Shown: in pieces, positions 26,584-35,757 of the stretch
Layout: every line of letters begins with the position of its first letter
Numbering within the stretch: position 1 is the stretch's first letter
From: Burkholderia gladioli
Lineage (GTDB): Bacteria > Pseudomonadota > Gammaproteobacteria > Burkholderiales > Burkholderiaceae
Assembly: GCF_000959725.1 (NCBI RefSeq)
Contig: NZ_CP009322.1
Span: 310,001 to 374,000, forward strand
DNA: 64,000 bases
Direction: 5' to 3'
Program-made: the position numbers and the translations under genes
The notes under the pieces: model-generated
Database searches by the model: none
What the model was told of the DNA's origin: nothing
What the model saw: only the letters and a program-made list of their open reading frames with translations

Positions 26584-27771
26584 TTGGACAATCCCGTCAT
26601 TCCGGATTCCTGGCTGCAAGACCATCATGCACACTGGGCGCAACTGCGGCGCGACCTGCATGCGCATCCCGAGCTGCGATTCGAGGAGCACCGGACGGCC
26701 GACGTCGTCGCCCGCGAGCTCGAGGCGCTCGGGTATGCGGTGTCGCGCGGGCTGGGCGGCACCGGCGTCGTAGCCAGCCTGCCGGGCGCGGACCCGGGCC
26801 GCGGCATCGTGTTGCGAGCCGACCTGGACGCGTTGCCGATCCAGGAAGCCAACGATTTCGCGCACGCATCGTGCTCGCACGGGATCATGCACGCATGCGG
26901 CCATGACGGTCATACGGTGATGCTGCTCGGGGCCGCGCGCGCGATGAAGGAACTGCCGCAGTTGCCCGGTACCGTCCACTTCGTGTTTCAACCGGGAGAG
27001 GAGGGCGGCGCCGGCGCGCGCAAGATGATCGACGACGGGCTCTTCGAGCAATGTCCGACGGAAGCGGTATTCGGCATGCACAACTGGCCTGGTCTGCCGG
27101 CAGGGCACTTCGGGCTGCGCACCGGCCCGATCATGGCGGCGGGTTCGCGCTTCAGGATCAAGGTCACCGGCAAGGGGGCCCATGCGGCGCAGCCGCATCT
27201 GGGCATCGATCCCATACCGCTGGCCTGCTCGATGGTGCTGCAGTGCCAGACCATCGCGGCACGGCACAAGGATCCCGTCGACCCCGCCGTCATTTCCGTG
27301 TGCATGTTCCAGGCAGGCACGACGGACAATGTCATTCCCGACACGGCGGAGCTGCGCGGCACGATCCGCACGCTGTCGTCGGCGTTGCAGCAGAAGCTGC
27401 AGACGGACGTTCAACTGGCGTGTGCCGGACTTGCCCGCGCCTACGGCGCGCAGGTCGACGTGGAATTCTTCCAGTACTATCCGGCGACGGTCAATGCGCC
27501 GGCCGAGACGGCATTGTGCGAAGCGGTGATTCGCGAGACCTTCGGTGAAGCACGTCTTCGTCGCGACGTGCCGCCGAACATGACCTCCGAGGATTTCGGC
27601 TTCATGCTGGAAGAGCGGCCCGGCGCCTACGTGTTGATCGGCAATGCGCGGGCCGGCGCTGCCGCCCCGGCACTGCATCATCCGAAATACGACTTCAACG
27701 ACGACATCATTTCGGCGGGCGTTCGATACTGGGTCGCCCTGGCACGGCATTACTTCATGCGCTCACCGTGA
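26584..27771 (+). CDS. M20-family amidohydrolase (hippurate hydrolase/aminoacylase type)
   Basis: This 395-residue di-metal hydrolase cleaves N-acyl or amide bonds. Metal-binding motifs are RRDLHAHPELRFEE, LRADLDALPI, GIMHACGHDGHTVMLLGAAR, FQPGEEGGAGARKMI and the C-terminal MTSEDFGFMLEERPG and LHHPKYDFNDDII. TTG at 26584 was chosen because GAAGG lies 8 nt upstream and gives the normal family N-terminus; GTG at 26518 would add 22 unrelated residues. It is last in the run of catabolic genes, 83 bp after the aldehyde dehydrogenase. Confidence 0.9.
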   Translation: MDNPVIPDSWLQDHHAHWAQLRRDLHAHPELRFEEHRTADVVARELEALGYAVSRGLGGTGVVASLPGADPGRGIVLRADLDALPIQEANDFAHASCSHGIMHACGHDGHTVMLLGAARAMKELPQLPGTVHFVFQPGEEGGAGARKMIDDGLFEQCPTEAVFGMHNWPGLPAGHFGLRTGPIMAAGSRFRIKVTGKGAHAAQPHLGIDPIPLACSMVLQCQTIAARHKDPVDPAVISVCMFQAGTTDNVIPDTAELRGTIRTLSSALQQKLQTDVQLACAGLARAYGAQVDVEFFQYYPATVNAPAETALCEAVIRETFGEARLRRDVPPNMTSEDFGFMLEERPGAYVLIGNARAGAAAPALHHPKYDFNDDIISAGVRYWVALARHYFMRSP

Positions 27772-27850
27772 ACTTCGTTCGTGGCGAGCGGCTTTGGCGG
27801 GATGAACGGTCCGTGACGGACGACGTGTCGCGTGCCCATGAGCCGCGAAG

Positions 27851-28333
27851 TTACCGAACCTCGACACCTGGTTCGCCGTTGACGACGGGCGCGGAATTCA
27901 CGTCGCCTTGCACCAGTCGACCGACTTCCTGGAAGACCATGTCCGCCAGCTCGGCGGGCACGCCCCAGTAATCGAAGATGCCGCCGGCGGCGCTGTTCTG
28001 CCCGCAGGTCACGAATACGCCCGTACCGAAGCGGCGCTTGAGATGCGTGGCGAGCCAGCCGACGAAGCCGCTGTTGTCGGCATCCTCGGGAAAATGGAAG
28101 CGAAACAGGCCGAAGCGCTCGTATCGTGTCTCGTCGCATGGAACCAACTGGCTCCAGACGTGATCGTCGCGCACCAAGGCAAGCGCGTCGCTTCTCGCCG
28201 CGTCGGGAAACCGGTTCAGCGGAAATTCGTCGAAACGGTACAAACCGGGATAGACGACCAACTGCGCCTGCGTGATGACGCGCCGCAGGCGCAACTCGGT
28301 TTGTTCGGCGGTTTCGCGTGAAATATCGACCAT
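27851..28333 (-). CDS. conserved hypothetical protein
   Basis: This encodes a 160-residue soluble protein starting MVDISRETAEQTELRLRR. I do not recognise its function. Aromatic-rich patches (VVYPGLYRFDEFPLNRFPD, ETRYERFGLFRFHFPEDADN) and the compact C-terminus (GVFVTCGQNSAAGGIFDYWG) give good coding character. It may belong to a DUF6196-like family, which I cannot confirm. It is convergent with the M20 gene and lies downstream of the LysR gene with a 206-bp gap. Confidence 0.65.
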   Translation of the reverse strand: MVDISRETAEQTELRLRRVITQAQLVVYPGLYRFDEFPLNRFPDAARSDALALVRDDHVWSQLVPCDETRYERFGLFRFHFPEDADNSGFVGWLATHLKRRFGTGVFVTCGQNSAAGGIFDYWGVPAELADMVFQEVGRLVQGDVNSAPVVNGEPGVEVR

Positions 28334-28539
28334 CGGGGCACTCTCGATGAACTCGCGCGGCGATCGTCTCATCGCCGGCGACGTGCGGTTCGCTCGGGCC
28401 GGATGGCCGGAGCGCGCCGTTTTGCTCGCTGTATGGCTCGTCGTGTCGCGATGCTCGGCTGGCAACAATCTAACACTCGACTCTCGCGGGGGAATTTGAT
28501 AATTCCGAAGACTGACTTCGGCGTTTTCGAAGTCGGGCG

Positions 28540-29457
28540 TCAAGCCGAGGTATCGGCGTTCCGGTTGCCTTGTCGGCCGATGGCTTCGCGCACCGCGTCC
28601 AGAACGAGTTCGACAAGCCGCTCGTGGGCCGGGCTTGCGTCGCTGTCGGCACGGTAGAGCGCGAGCGCAATGCTGGGCAGTGCCGGCAGGCCCAGCGCGG
28701 CGTGATCTAGCACCTCCACACCATGCGGCACGGCCACGGCGGTGCGCACGGCCACGCCGAGCCCCGCCTCGGCTGCCGCCCACATGCCGGACAGGCTTGG
28801 CGTCGAAAACACCAGGTTCCAGGCGATTCCAGCCTTGTCCAAGGCCGAAATGGCGGCGGCGCGGAATGGGCAGGGCTGCTCGAACACGATCAGCGGAACC
28901 GGGCCCGCCGCGAGCGTGTCCAGATCGAGCAAGTCCGGGCGGCCGATCCATGCCATCGGGACGTCGGAGATCGGGTATTCGCGCGACGCCGGATCGCCGT
29001 CGTTCCAGGCGAGCGCGACATCGAGCGCGCCCTTGAGGACCTTGTGCTTCAAGGGTGCGCTGCGCTCGACGTGCATCTCGACCCGCACCTTCGGATGGGC
29101 CCGAGTGAACCGCCCCAGCACGCCCGGCAGGAACGTATCGGCGAAATCCTGCGGCATGCCGAGCCGAATCCAGCCTTCGAGCTCGGTGCCGCGAACCGTG
29201 TCGAGCGCCTCGTCGTTCAGTTCGAGCAGACGCCGCGCATACCCGAGCAAGGCCTCGCCGGCGGCGGTCGGCGCGAGGCCTCTTCCGGTGCGTCGCACCA
29301 GTTGCGCGCCGACCTGATCCTCGAGCTTCCGTAGTTGGGTGCTCACGGCGGATTGGGAACGTCCGAGCCGCTCCGCGGCGCGCGCGAAGCTGCCCAGTTG
29401 GAAACCGAGGACGAAGGTCCGCAGCACGTCCATGTCGAGATTGGTTCGAGCAGCCAT
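28540..29457 (-). CDS. LysR-family transcriptional regulator
   Basis: This 305-residue regulator has the N-terminal helix-turn-helix (FVLGFQLGSFARAAERLGRS, QSAVSTQLRKLEDQVGAQLV) and a periplasmic-binding-protein-like effector domain (VRVEMHVERSAPLKHKVLKG ... AAAEAGLGVAVRT). The start MAARTNLDMDVLRTF at 29457 is preferred; a later ATG at 29433 is also possible. It lies downstream of the chromate transporter on the same strand after 316 bp. Its target is unknown; chrA or the hypothetical gene at 27851 are candidates. Confidence 0.9.
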   Translation of the reverse strand: MAARTNLDMDVLRTFVLGFQLGSFARAAERLGRSQSAVSTQLRKLEDQVGAQLVRRTGRGLAPTAAGEALLGYARRLLELNDEALDTVRGTELEGWIRLGMPQDFADTFLPGVLGRFTRAHPKVRVEMHVERSAPLKHKVLKGALDVALAWNDGDPASREYPISDVPMAWIGRPDLLDLDTLAAGPVPLIVFEQPCPFRAAAISALDKAGIAWNLVFSTPSLSGMWAAAEAGLGVAVRTAVAVPHGVEVLDHAALGLPALPSIALALYRADSDASPAHERLVELVLDAVREAIGRQGNRNADTSA

Positions 29458-29773
29458 GTATCGAAATACTTGCGATGGAGGTGGTCGAGCGCGACACATG
29501 TCGGGTTGGGATTATCGCACGCTGCATCGCTTCATCCGCCTCGGCCGGCCGTGTCGCGCACGGGGCTCGGATTCCGTTCGCCGATGCACGCATGCCGGCG
29601 GTCTTGCCGTGCCGGCAAGGCCACGAAGCGATGTGTCGCGGGAGGCAACCGAACCGAACAATCGCGACATGCGACGAGCCGCAGGCGGTGCGAGGCGAGC
29701 TGGCCGACGACGACATGAGTCACGCCACTCGGCTGCGCGATCCGCGGCGGCGCGCGTCGATTGCCCGCGCCCC
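29458..29773. other. 316-bp gap between chrA and the LysR gene
   Basis: No frame here has convincing coding character on either strand. It presumably holds the LysR promoter and the chrA 3' end. No strong hairpin with a T tract was found. Confidence 0.4.
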
Positions 29774-31015
29774 TTACCGCAGCACGGCTTCGGCAACGCC
29801 GGCCAGCGCACCGAGCAGGACGACCGCGAGCGGGGGTATTTTCCAGCGAGCCAGCAGGAAAAATCCGATCGCCGCGACGGCGAAGTCGATCGAGGCGTTC
29901 ACCGCGCTGGTCCACACGGGCGAGTAGAGCGCGCTTGCCAGCAGCCCGACGACCGCCGCGTTGACGCCGGCAAACACCGCCGCCATGGCGGGCCGGGCCC
30001 GCCATGCCTGCCAATAGGGCAGCGCGGCAAGCACGAGCAGCAGCCCGGGCAGGAAGATGCCGAGCGTGGCCAGTAGCGCACCGGCCCAATGATTCGGTGC
30101 CGCGGGCATGATCCAGCCTAGGAAGGCGGCGAAGGTGAAGAGCGGGCCCGGCACCGCCTGCGCGGCGCCGTAGCCGGCGAGGAAGGCGTTCGGCGAGACC
30201 CAGCCGGTCGCCACCGTTTGTTGTTGCAGCAGCGGCAGCACCACATGGCCGCCCCCGAACACCAGCGCGCCCGAGCGGTAGAAGCCGTCGAACACGGAAA
30301 GGGCGCGGCTCGCAGTCGATGGCGCCAGGGTCGGCAGCCCGGCCAGCAAAACGCAGAACAGCAGCAGCGCGATACCGCCTGCCCGTCGCGACACCCTGAA
30401 TGCATCCGCGTGAAGCTGCCTGCGGTTCGTGCCCGGCAAGGTCGCGCCCCTGCACAGCAGAAGACCGAGCGCCGCGCCGAGGGCGATCCCGATCAGTTGC
30501 GCATACACCGTTCTCAGGACCGCCAGCAGGGCGAGTGTCGCGAGCGCGATAAAGGCCCGGCGGCGATCGGGACAGAGTCGCCGCGCCATGTCCCACACGG
30601 CTTGCGCGACCACGGCGACGGCCACCAGCTTGAGGCCGTGAACCAGGCCTTCGCCCAGCGGGCCGCCCAGGCTCGGGGCCAGGGCCGCGAAGGCGATCAG
30701 CAGCAGGACGGAGGGCAGGGTGAATCCGAGCCAGGCGGCCAGCCCTCCGAGCCAGCCGGCCCGCAGCAGGCCGATGGAGAAGCCGACCTGGCTGCTGGCC
30801 GGCCCCGGAAGGAACTGGCACAAGCCGACCAGATCCGAATAGGCCTCGTCGTCCAGCCATCGGCGGCGCTCGACGAACTCGCGGCGGAAGTAGGCCAGAT
30901 GCGCGACGGGACCGCCGAAGCTGCTCAGCCCCAGCTTGAGGAAGACCGCGAGAACCTCGGACGCCGTGCCGCCGCGCGGCGGGTTCGACGAGGGCATCAT
31001 GCTATCGGCGTCCAT
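29774..31015 (-). CDS. chrA: chromate transporter, two-domain CHR type
   Basis: This 413-residue polytopic membrane protein exports chromate. The first CHR half has KLGLSSFGGPVAHLAYFRRE, then RRRWLDDEAYSDLVGLCQFL and PGPASSQVGFSIG. The second half has FGGGHVVLPLLQQQTV, NAFLAGYGAAQAVPGPLFTF and WIMPA. These antiparallel duplicated motifs are the family signature. Length matches full-size ChrA. It is followed on the same strand by the LysR gene; no chrB regulator is present. In Burkholderia such transporters are common and may be expressed without chromate selection. Confidence 0.93.
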   Translation of the reverse strand: MDADSMMPSSNPPRGGTASEVLAVFLKLGLSSFGGPVAHLAYFRREFVERRRWLDDEAYSDLVGLCQFLPGPASSQVGFSIGLLRAGWLGGLAAWLGFTLPSVLLLIAFAALAPSLGGPLGEGLVHGLKLVAVAVVAQAVWDMARRLCPDRRRAFIALATLALLAVLRTVYAQLIGIALGAALGLLLCRGATLPGTNRRQLHADAFRVSRRAGGIALLLFCVLLAGLPTLAPSTASRALSVFDGFYRSGALVFGGGHVVLPLLQQQTVATGWVSPNAFLAGYGAAQAVPGPLFTFAAFLGWIMPAAPNHWAGALLATLGIFLPGLLLVLAALPYWQAWRARPAMAAVFAGVNAAVVGLLASALYSPVWTSAVNASIDFAVAAIGFFLLARWKIPPLAVVLLGALAGVAEAVLR

Positions 31016-31165
31016 GGGTATCGGAATCTCAAGGATGAAAGTTCGTCGCGCGTGGGAGGCGCCGGGTGGTTCGACGCGGGAGCCGGGATGGCGAGTCCGG
31101 CCAAGTCATCGCGAGGTTCCGCTACGCAGTGGACAGGGCCTCGCCAACGGCCATGCCAGGCGGCC

Positions 31166-31867
31166 TCAGTCCGCGTCCCGCTTCAGCGCGCCGCCGACCC
31201 ATCGCGCTTCGGAGGCCATCAGATGCGCCCGCATCGCGGTCTGCGCGGCGATCGGGTCGCCCGACTGCAGCGCCCGCAGGATTTCCCGATGTTCGTTGAC
31301 CGCATCGGTCCAGGTTTGCGCGCTTTCGGTGTGGCCGCGCATCGCCGCGGCGATCGGGTCGTGGCGGCTGTCGAACAGCTCGCCCACGAAACGCGCCAGC
31401 ACCGAATTGCCGGCCGCCTCGGCGATCAGCATGTGGAATTGCCGGTCGGCATCCACCGGCGTCTTGCCGGCCGCGGCGAACCGGTGCATGCGGTCCACCG
31501 TTCGCTTCAATCGATCGGCCAGGGCGGCCGTCATGCGCGCGGCCGCCAGCGCCGCGACGCTGCCCTCGATGGCCGCGCGCGCCTGCATCAGCTCCGAAGG
31601 GCTGTCGCCCAGCGCGCCCACAGCGCTTTCATCGTCGGCGCCGGGATCGCGCACATAAACGCCCGAGCCCACACGGATCTCGACGCGGCCGCCGATCTCC
31701 AGCGCGATCAGCGCCTCGCGCAAGGACGGACGCGACACGCCCAACCTCAGCGCGAGCTCGCGCTCGGCCGGCAAGCGCTCGCCGACGGGAAACTCACCCT
31801 GGCGAATCAGCGTGAGGATATCGGCGGCTATCGATTGGTAAAGCCGCTTGGGCTCTTGTGATTTCAT
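31166..31867 (-). CDS. GntR/FadR-family regulator of the sugar operon
   Basis: This 233-residue repressor has an N-terminal winged helix (LYQSIAADILTLIRQGEFPV, ERELALRLGVSRPSLREALI) and a helical FCD effector domain (ARAAIEGSVAALAAARMT, DRQFHMLIAEAAGNSVLARF, EHREILRAL). It is divergently transcribed from the sugar ABC operon. Between them lies a large dyad made of TTGGTCA/TGACCAA half-sites, the standard GntR-FadR type of recognition sequence. It very likely represses the operon and is released by a sugar acid intermediate. Confidence 0.93.
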   Translation of the reverse strand: MKSQEPKRLYQSIAADILTLIRQGEFPVGERLPAERELALRLGVSRPSLREALIALEIGGRVEIRVGSGVYVRDPGADDESAVGALGDSPSELMQARAAIEGSVAALAAARMTAALADRLKRTVDRMHRFAAAGKTPVDADRQFHMLIAEAAGNSVLARFVGELFDSRHDPIAAAMRGHTESAQTWTDAVNEHREILRALQSGDPIAAQTAMRAHLMASEARWVGGALKRDAD

Positions 31868-31976
31868 AAACGGCCAGCATCCAGTTCACGGAAAACGCCT
31901 GGAACAGCGTCGTGGCGCAGTCTAGCAGCGGCCGACGCCGCCCCGCAAATGTGCCGTCGGCGGCATGCCGTCAGAT

Positions 31977-32018
31977 TTGGTCAGGTCAATTTGTAAATTT
32001 ACATATTGGCTTGACCAA
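31977..32018. promoter_or_regulatory. 42-bp operator dyad for the GntR regulator
   Basis: The dyad is centred between 31997 and 31998. Outer half-sites are TTGGTCAGGTCAA (31977-31989) and TTGGCTTGACCAA (32006-32018). The inner core TGTAAATTTACA (31992-32003) is a perfect 12-bp palindrome on the same centre. Overall 18 of 21 positions are symmetric. The right half contains the -35 hexamer of the sugar-operon promoter, so binding would block RNA polymerase. Confidence 0.7.
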
Positions 32019-32039
32019 TCTGGGGGATTGCGTTTTAAT
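32011..32039 (+). promoter_or_regulatory. sigma-70 promoter of the sugar operon
   Basis: TTGACC (32011-32016), a 17-nt spacer and TTTAAT (32034-32039) make a good sigma-70 promoter about 54 bp before the ATPase gene. The -35 hexamer is inside the operator dyad. Confidence 0.65.
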
Positions 32040-32092
32040 GTGCCGAAATTGGACTGGCCAGCGGCACGAGGCCAGCCGTCACAGGAGACAGG

Positions 32093-33646
32093 ATGAGCAC
32101 GCCTCGCAGCCAGCGGGACCTTGCCGGCAAGTCGAACCACCTGGCCGCGGATCGCGAGATCCTGCGGCTGGAGAGCATCCGCAAGCAGTTTCCCGGCGTC
32201 ATCGCGCTCGATGGCGTGAACCTCGACCTGCGCCGTGGCGAGGTGCACGCCATCTGCGGCGAAAACGGCGCGGGCAAGTCGACGCTGATGAAGATCATCA
32301 GCGGCCAGTACCGCCCGGACGGCGGCAGCATCCGCTATCGCGGCGAGGCGGTGGAGTTCCGCTCCACCTCCGATGCGCAGGCGGCCGGCATCGCGATCAT
32401 CCACCAGGAACTGAACCTGGTTCCGGACCTGTCCATCGCCGAGAACCTCTACCTGGCGCGCGAGCCCAAGCGCGGCCCCTTCGTCGACCGGCGCCGGCTC
32501 AACGCCGATGCCGCGGCATGCCTGGCGCGTATCGGGCTCTCGCTTGCGCCCACCACGAAGGTCGGCGCGCTGTCCATCGCGCAGCAGCAGATGGTGGAAA
32601 TCGCCAAGGCGCTGTCGCTCGATGCGCAGGTGCTGATCATGGACGAGCCGACGTCCTCGCTGACCGAATCGGAAACCGTCCATCTGTTTCGCATCATCAA
32701 GGAATTGCGCGCCGAGGGCGTGGCCATCCTCTACATCTCGCATCGTCTCGACGAGATGGCGGAGGTGGTCGATCGCGTCACGGTGCTGCGCGACGGCCGC
32801 CATATCTCGACCGACGATTTCGCCGCGCTGACCGTCAACGACGTGGTGGCGCGCATGGTGGGGCGTTCGCTCGACGATGCCTATCCGCGGCGGCAATCGG
32901 TGCCGACCGACGAGATGCTGCTGAGCGTCGACGGCCTGCGGCGAGCAGGAGTGTTCGGGCCGCTGTCCTTCGAGTTGCGCAAGGGCGAGATCCTCGGTTT
33001 CGCCGGCCTGATGGGCGCGGGGCGCACCGAGGTGGCGCGTGCCATCTTCGGTGCCGATCCGCTCGACGGCGGGACGGTGTCGCTGCACGGCCGCCCGGTC
33101 ACGATCCGCTCGCCGCGCGAGGCGATCCGCCATGGCATCGCCTACCTCTCGGAAGACCGCAAGAAGGAAGGCCTGGCGCTGGGCATGCCGGTCGCCGCCA
33201 ACGTGACGCTGGCCAACGTGCGCGGCGTGGCCTCGCGCGCCGGCTTCCTGCGCTTCCACGAGGAGGCGCGCGTGGCCGAGCGCTACGTGCAGGAGCTGGC
33301 GATCCGCACGCCCTCGATCAACCAGGTCGCGCGCAACCTGTCCGGCGGCAACCAGCAGAAGGTCGTGATCGGCAAGTGGCTCTATCGCGGCTCGCGGATC
33401 CTGTTCTTCGACGAGCCCACGCGCGGCATCGACGTCGGCGCGAAGTTCGCGATCTACGGCCTGATGGACCGGCTCGCCGCCGAGGGCGTGGGCGTGGTGC
33501 TGATCAGCTCGGAGCTGCCGGAGCTGCTCGGCATGACGGACCGCATCGCCGTGTTTCACGAAGGCCGCATCACTGCCGTGCTCGACACGGCACACACCAG
33601 TCAGGAGGAGATCATGCACTACGCTTCGGGGCGCACCCATGCTTGA
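32093..33646 (+). CDS. sugar ABC transporter ATPase (RbsA-type, two domains)
   Basis: This 517-residue protein has tandem nucleotide-binding domains of the ribose/xylose/galactofuranose import class. Domain 1 has Walker A GENGAGKSTLMKIISG, signature LSIAQQQMVEIAKALS and Walker B VLIMDEPTSSLTE. Domain 2 has the degenerate Walker A region FAGLMGAGRTEVARAIFG, signature LSGGNQQKVVIGKWL and ILFFDEPTRGIDVG. AGGAG is 5 nt before the ATG. It is first in the operon behind the GntR operator and overlaps the permease start by 8 bp. Confidence 0.94.
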   Translation: MSTPRSQRDLAGKSNHLAADREILRLESIRKQFPGVIALDGVNLDLRRGEVHAICGENGAGKSTLMKIISGQYRPDGGSIRYRGEAVEFRSTSDAQAAGIAIIHQELNLVPDLSIAENLYLAREPKRGPFVDRRRLNADAAACLARIGLSLAPTTKVGALSIAQQQMVEIAKALSLDAQVLIMDEPTSSLTESETVHLFRIIKELRAEGVAILYISHRLDEMAEVVDRVTVLRDGRHISTDDFAALTVNDVVARMVGRSLDDAYPRRQSVPTDEMLLSVDGLRRAGVFGPLSFELRKGEILGFAGLMGAGRTEVARAIFGADPLDGGTVSLHGRPVTIRSPREAIRHGIAYLSEDRKKEGLALGMPVAANVTLANVRGVASRAGFLRFHEEARVAERYVQELAIRTPSINQVARNLSGGNQQKVVIGKWLYRGSRILFFDEPTRGIDVGAKFAIYGLMDRLAAEGVGVVLISSELPELLGMTDRIAVFHEGRITAVLDTAHTSQEEIMHYASGRTHA

Positions 33647-34670
33647 AATGACATCGGATCGCACTCACGCCGCCAATCGATCCGCCCAGCAGCGGCGACG
33701 CGAACTCATTCAGAAATTCGCGGCGCTGGGCAGCCTCGTGATTCTCGTGATCGCGTTCTCGATCACGAGCACCGCGTTCTTCTCGGTCGACAACCTGATG
33801 ACGGTGGGCCTGCAGGTCACCTCGATCGCCTATCTCGGCGTGGCGGCGACCTGCGTGATCATCACCGGCGGCATCGATCTGTCGGTCGGCTCGGTGCTGG
33901 CGCTGGCCGGCGTGTGCGCGGCGCTGCTCGCCAAGACCGGCGTGCCGGTGCCGCTGGCGATGCTGGGCGGGGTCCTGGTCGGCGCGCTGTGCGGCTTCAT
34001 CAACGGCATCTGCGTCACGCGCATGGGCCTGCCGCCGTTCATCGCCACGCTCGGCATGATGCTGGTCGCGCGCGGCATGGCGCTGCAGATCACCGGCGCG
34101 CGTCCCGTGTCCGACCTCGGCGACGCCTTCGGCGCGCTCGGCAACGGCGCCTTGTTCCGCGTCTCCCATCTCGGGCCCGACGGTTTCCCCGATACCACCT
34201 TCCCGGGCATTCCCTACCCGGTGGTGATCATGGTGTTGCTGTTCGTGGTGGTTTCCGTGCTGCTGTCGAGGACCTCGCTCGGCCGCCACATCTACGCGGT
34301 CGGATCGAACGCCGAGGCGGCGCGGCTTTCCGGCGTCAACGTGCAGGGCGTCAAGCTGTTCACCTACGTGCTGTCGGGCGTGCTGGCCGGCGTCACCGGC
34401 TGCGTGCTGATGTCCCGGCTGGTGACCGGGCAGCCCAACGAAGGCGTGATGTACGAACTCGACGCGATCGCCAGCTCGGTGATCGGCGGCACCTCGCTGA
34501 TGGGCGGCGTCGGCACCATTTCCGGCACCGCCATCGGCGCCTTCGTGATCGGCGTGCTGCGCAACGGGCTGAACATGAACGGCGTGTCCAGCTTCATCCA
34601 GCAGATCATCATCGGCGTGGTGATCCTCGGCACGGTCTGGATCGACCAGCTTCGCAACCGCAAGCGCTGA
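33639..34670 (+). CDS. sugar ABC transporter permease (RbsC-type)
   Basis: This 343-residue membrane protein has about eight to ten hydrophobic segments. The family motifs ITGGIDLSVGSVLALAGV, MGLPPFIATLGMMLVARGMA and YAVGSNAEAARLSGVNV are present, and the C-terminal QQIIIGVVILGTVWIDQL is typical. It overlaps the ATPase gene by 8 bp, implying translational coupling, and precedes the binding-protein gene by 55 bp. Confidence 0.94.
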   Translation: MLEMTSDRTHAANRSAQQRRRELIQKFAALGSLVILVIAFSITSTAFFSVDNLMTVGLQVTSIAYLGVAATCVIITGGIDLSVGSVLALAGVCAALLAKTGVPVPLAMLGGVLVGALCGFINGICVTRMGLPPFIATLGMMLVARGMALQITGARPVSDLGDAFGALGNGALFRVSHLGPDGFPDTTFPGIPYPVVIMVLLFVVVSVLLSRTSLGRHIYAVGSNAEAARLSGVNVQGVKLFTYVLSGVLAGVTGCVLMSRLVTGQPNEGVMYELDAIASSVIGGTSLMGGVGTISGTAIGAFVIGVLRNGLNMNGVSSFIQQIIIGVVILGTVWIDQLRNRKR

Positions 34671-34725
34671 ACCCAGTCGCACAGGCAGTCATAAGAAGTC
34701 CAACCACCAAAGACAGGAGCGAGAC

Positions 34726-35673
34726 ATGAAGACATTCCCGATGCTGGCGGCCTCCGCGCTGCTATGGGCCGCGTTCAGTACCGGCGCCCAGGCGGCGGGC
34801 GGCGAGATCGCCGTGATCGTCAAGACGGTCAATTCCAACTATTGGCAGAACGTGCAGAAGGGCGCCAACGCGGCGCTGGCCGACCAGAAGGGCTACACGA
34901 TGACGTTCCAGGGCCCGGCGGCCGAATCGGATATCGCCGACGAGGTGAACATGGTGGTCAACGCGGTGAACCGGCATGTGGCGGGCATCGTGCTGGCGCC
35001 GTCCGATCCCGACGCGCTGGTGCCGGCCATCAAGCAGGCCTGGAACGCGCATATCCCGGTGGTCCTGATCGATTCGGCGATTTCTCCTTCCGGCAAGTCG
35101 TATTACCAGTCCTTCCTCTCGACCGACAACGAGAAGGCCGGCGAGCTTTGCGCGCAGGCCCTGATCGACCGCGTCGGGCAGACCGGCAAGATCGCGATCA
35201 TGTCCTACGTGCCGGGCGCCGGCTCCGAGGTGAGCCGCGTCGGCGGCTTCCGCAAGTACATCGCCAGCCACTCCAAGCTGCAGGTGGTGGGGCCGTACTA
35301 CTCGCAGTCGCAGATGGCGATGGCGCTGAACCAGACCACCGACGTGCTGTCGGCCAACCCCGACCTGAAGGGCATCTTCGGCGCCAACGAGCCGACCGCG
35401 GTGGGCGTCGGGCGCGCGCTCAAGCAGACGGGCAAGGCCGGCAAGGTGGTGGCGATCGGCTTCGACGGCAACGAGGACCTGCAAGGCTTCGTGCGCGACG
35501 GCACGATGCAGGCGATCGCGGTGCAGGGTTCGTGGCAGATGGGGCACAAGGGCATCGAGACGGTGATCGGCGTGATCGAGCGCAAGCCGGTGCCCAAGCA
35601 GATCGATACGGGCGTGGTGATGGTCGACAAGCAGAACCTCGATTCGCAGCAGGCGAAGAACGTCCTCTACTGA
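34726..35673 (+). CDS. sugar ABC transporter substrate-binding protein
   Basis: This encodes a 315-residue periplasmic protein with a Sec signal peptide (MKTFPMLAASALLWAAFSTG, cleavage likely after AQA). The type I binding-protein fold is shown by IAVIVKTVNSNYWQNVQKGA, VAGIVLAPSDPDALVP, IPVVLIDSAI and VGRALKQTGKAGKVVAIGFD. AGGAG precedes the ATG. The ligand is likely an aldose; the downstream enzymes point to L-galactose or a stereochemically related sugar. Confidence 0.92.
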   Translation: MKTFPMLAASALLWAAFSTGAQAAGGEIAVIVKTVNSNYWQNVQKGANAALADQKGYTMTFQGPAAESDIADEVNMVVNAVNRHVAGIVLAPSDPDALVPAIKQAWNAHIPVVLIDSAISPSGKSYYQSFLSTDNEKAGELCAQALIDRVGQTGKIAIMSYVPGAGSEVSRVGGFRKYIASHSKLQVVGPYYSQSQMAMALNQTTDVLSANPDLKGIFGANEPTAVGVGRALKQTGKAGKVVAIGFDGNEDLQGFVRDGTMQAIAVQGSWQMGHKGIETVIGVIERKPVPKQIDTGVVMVDKQNLDSQQAKNVLY

Positions 35674-35757
35674 AGAACGGCGGCGGCCCGCGGCCCGGCA
35701 AGGGCTGGCGGGTTCCGTCGACGATGCGATACAACGAGCTCGGGAATTCCTACGGTC

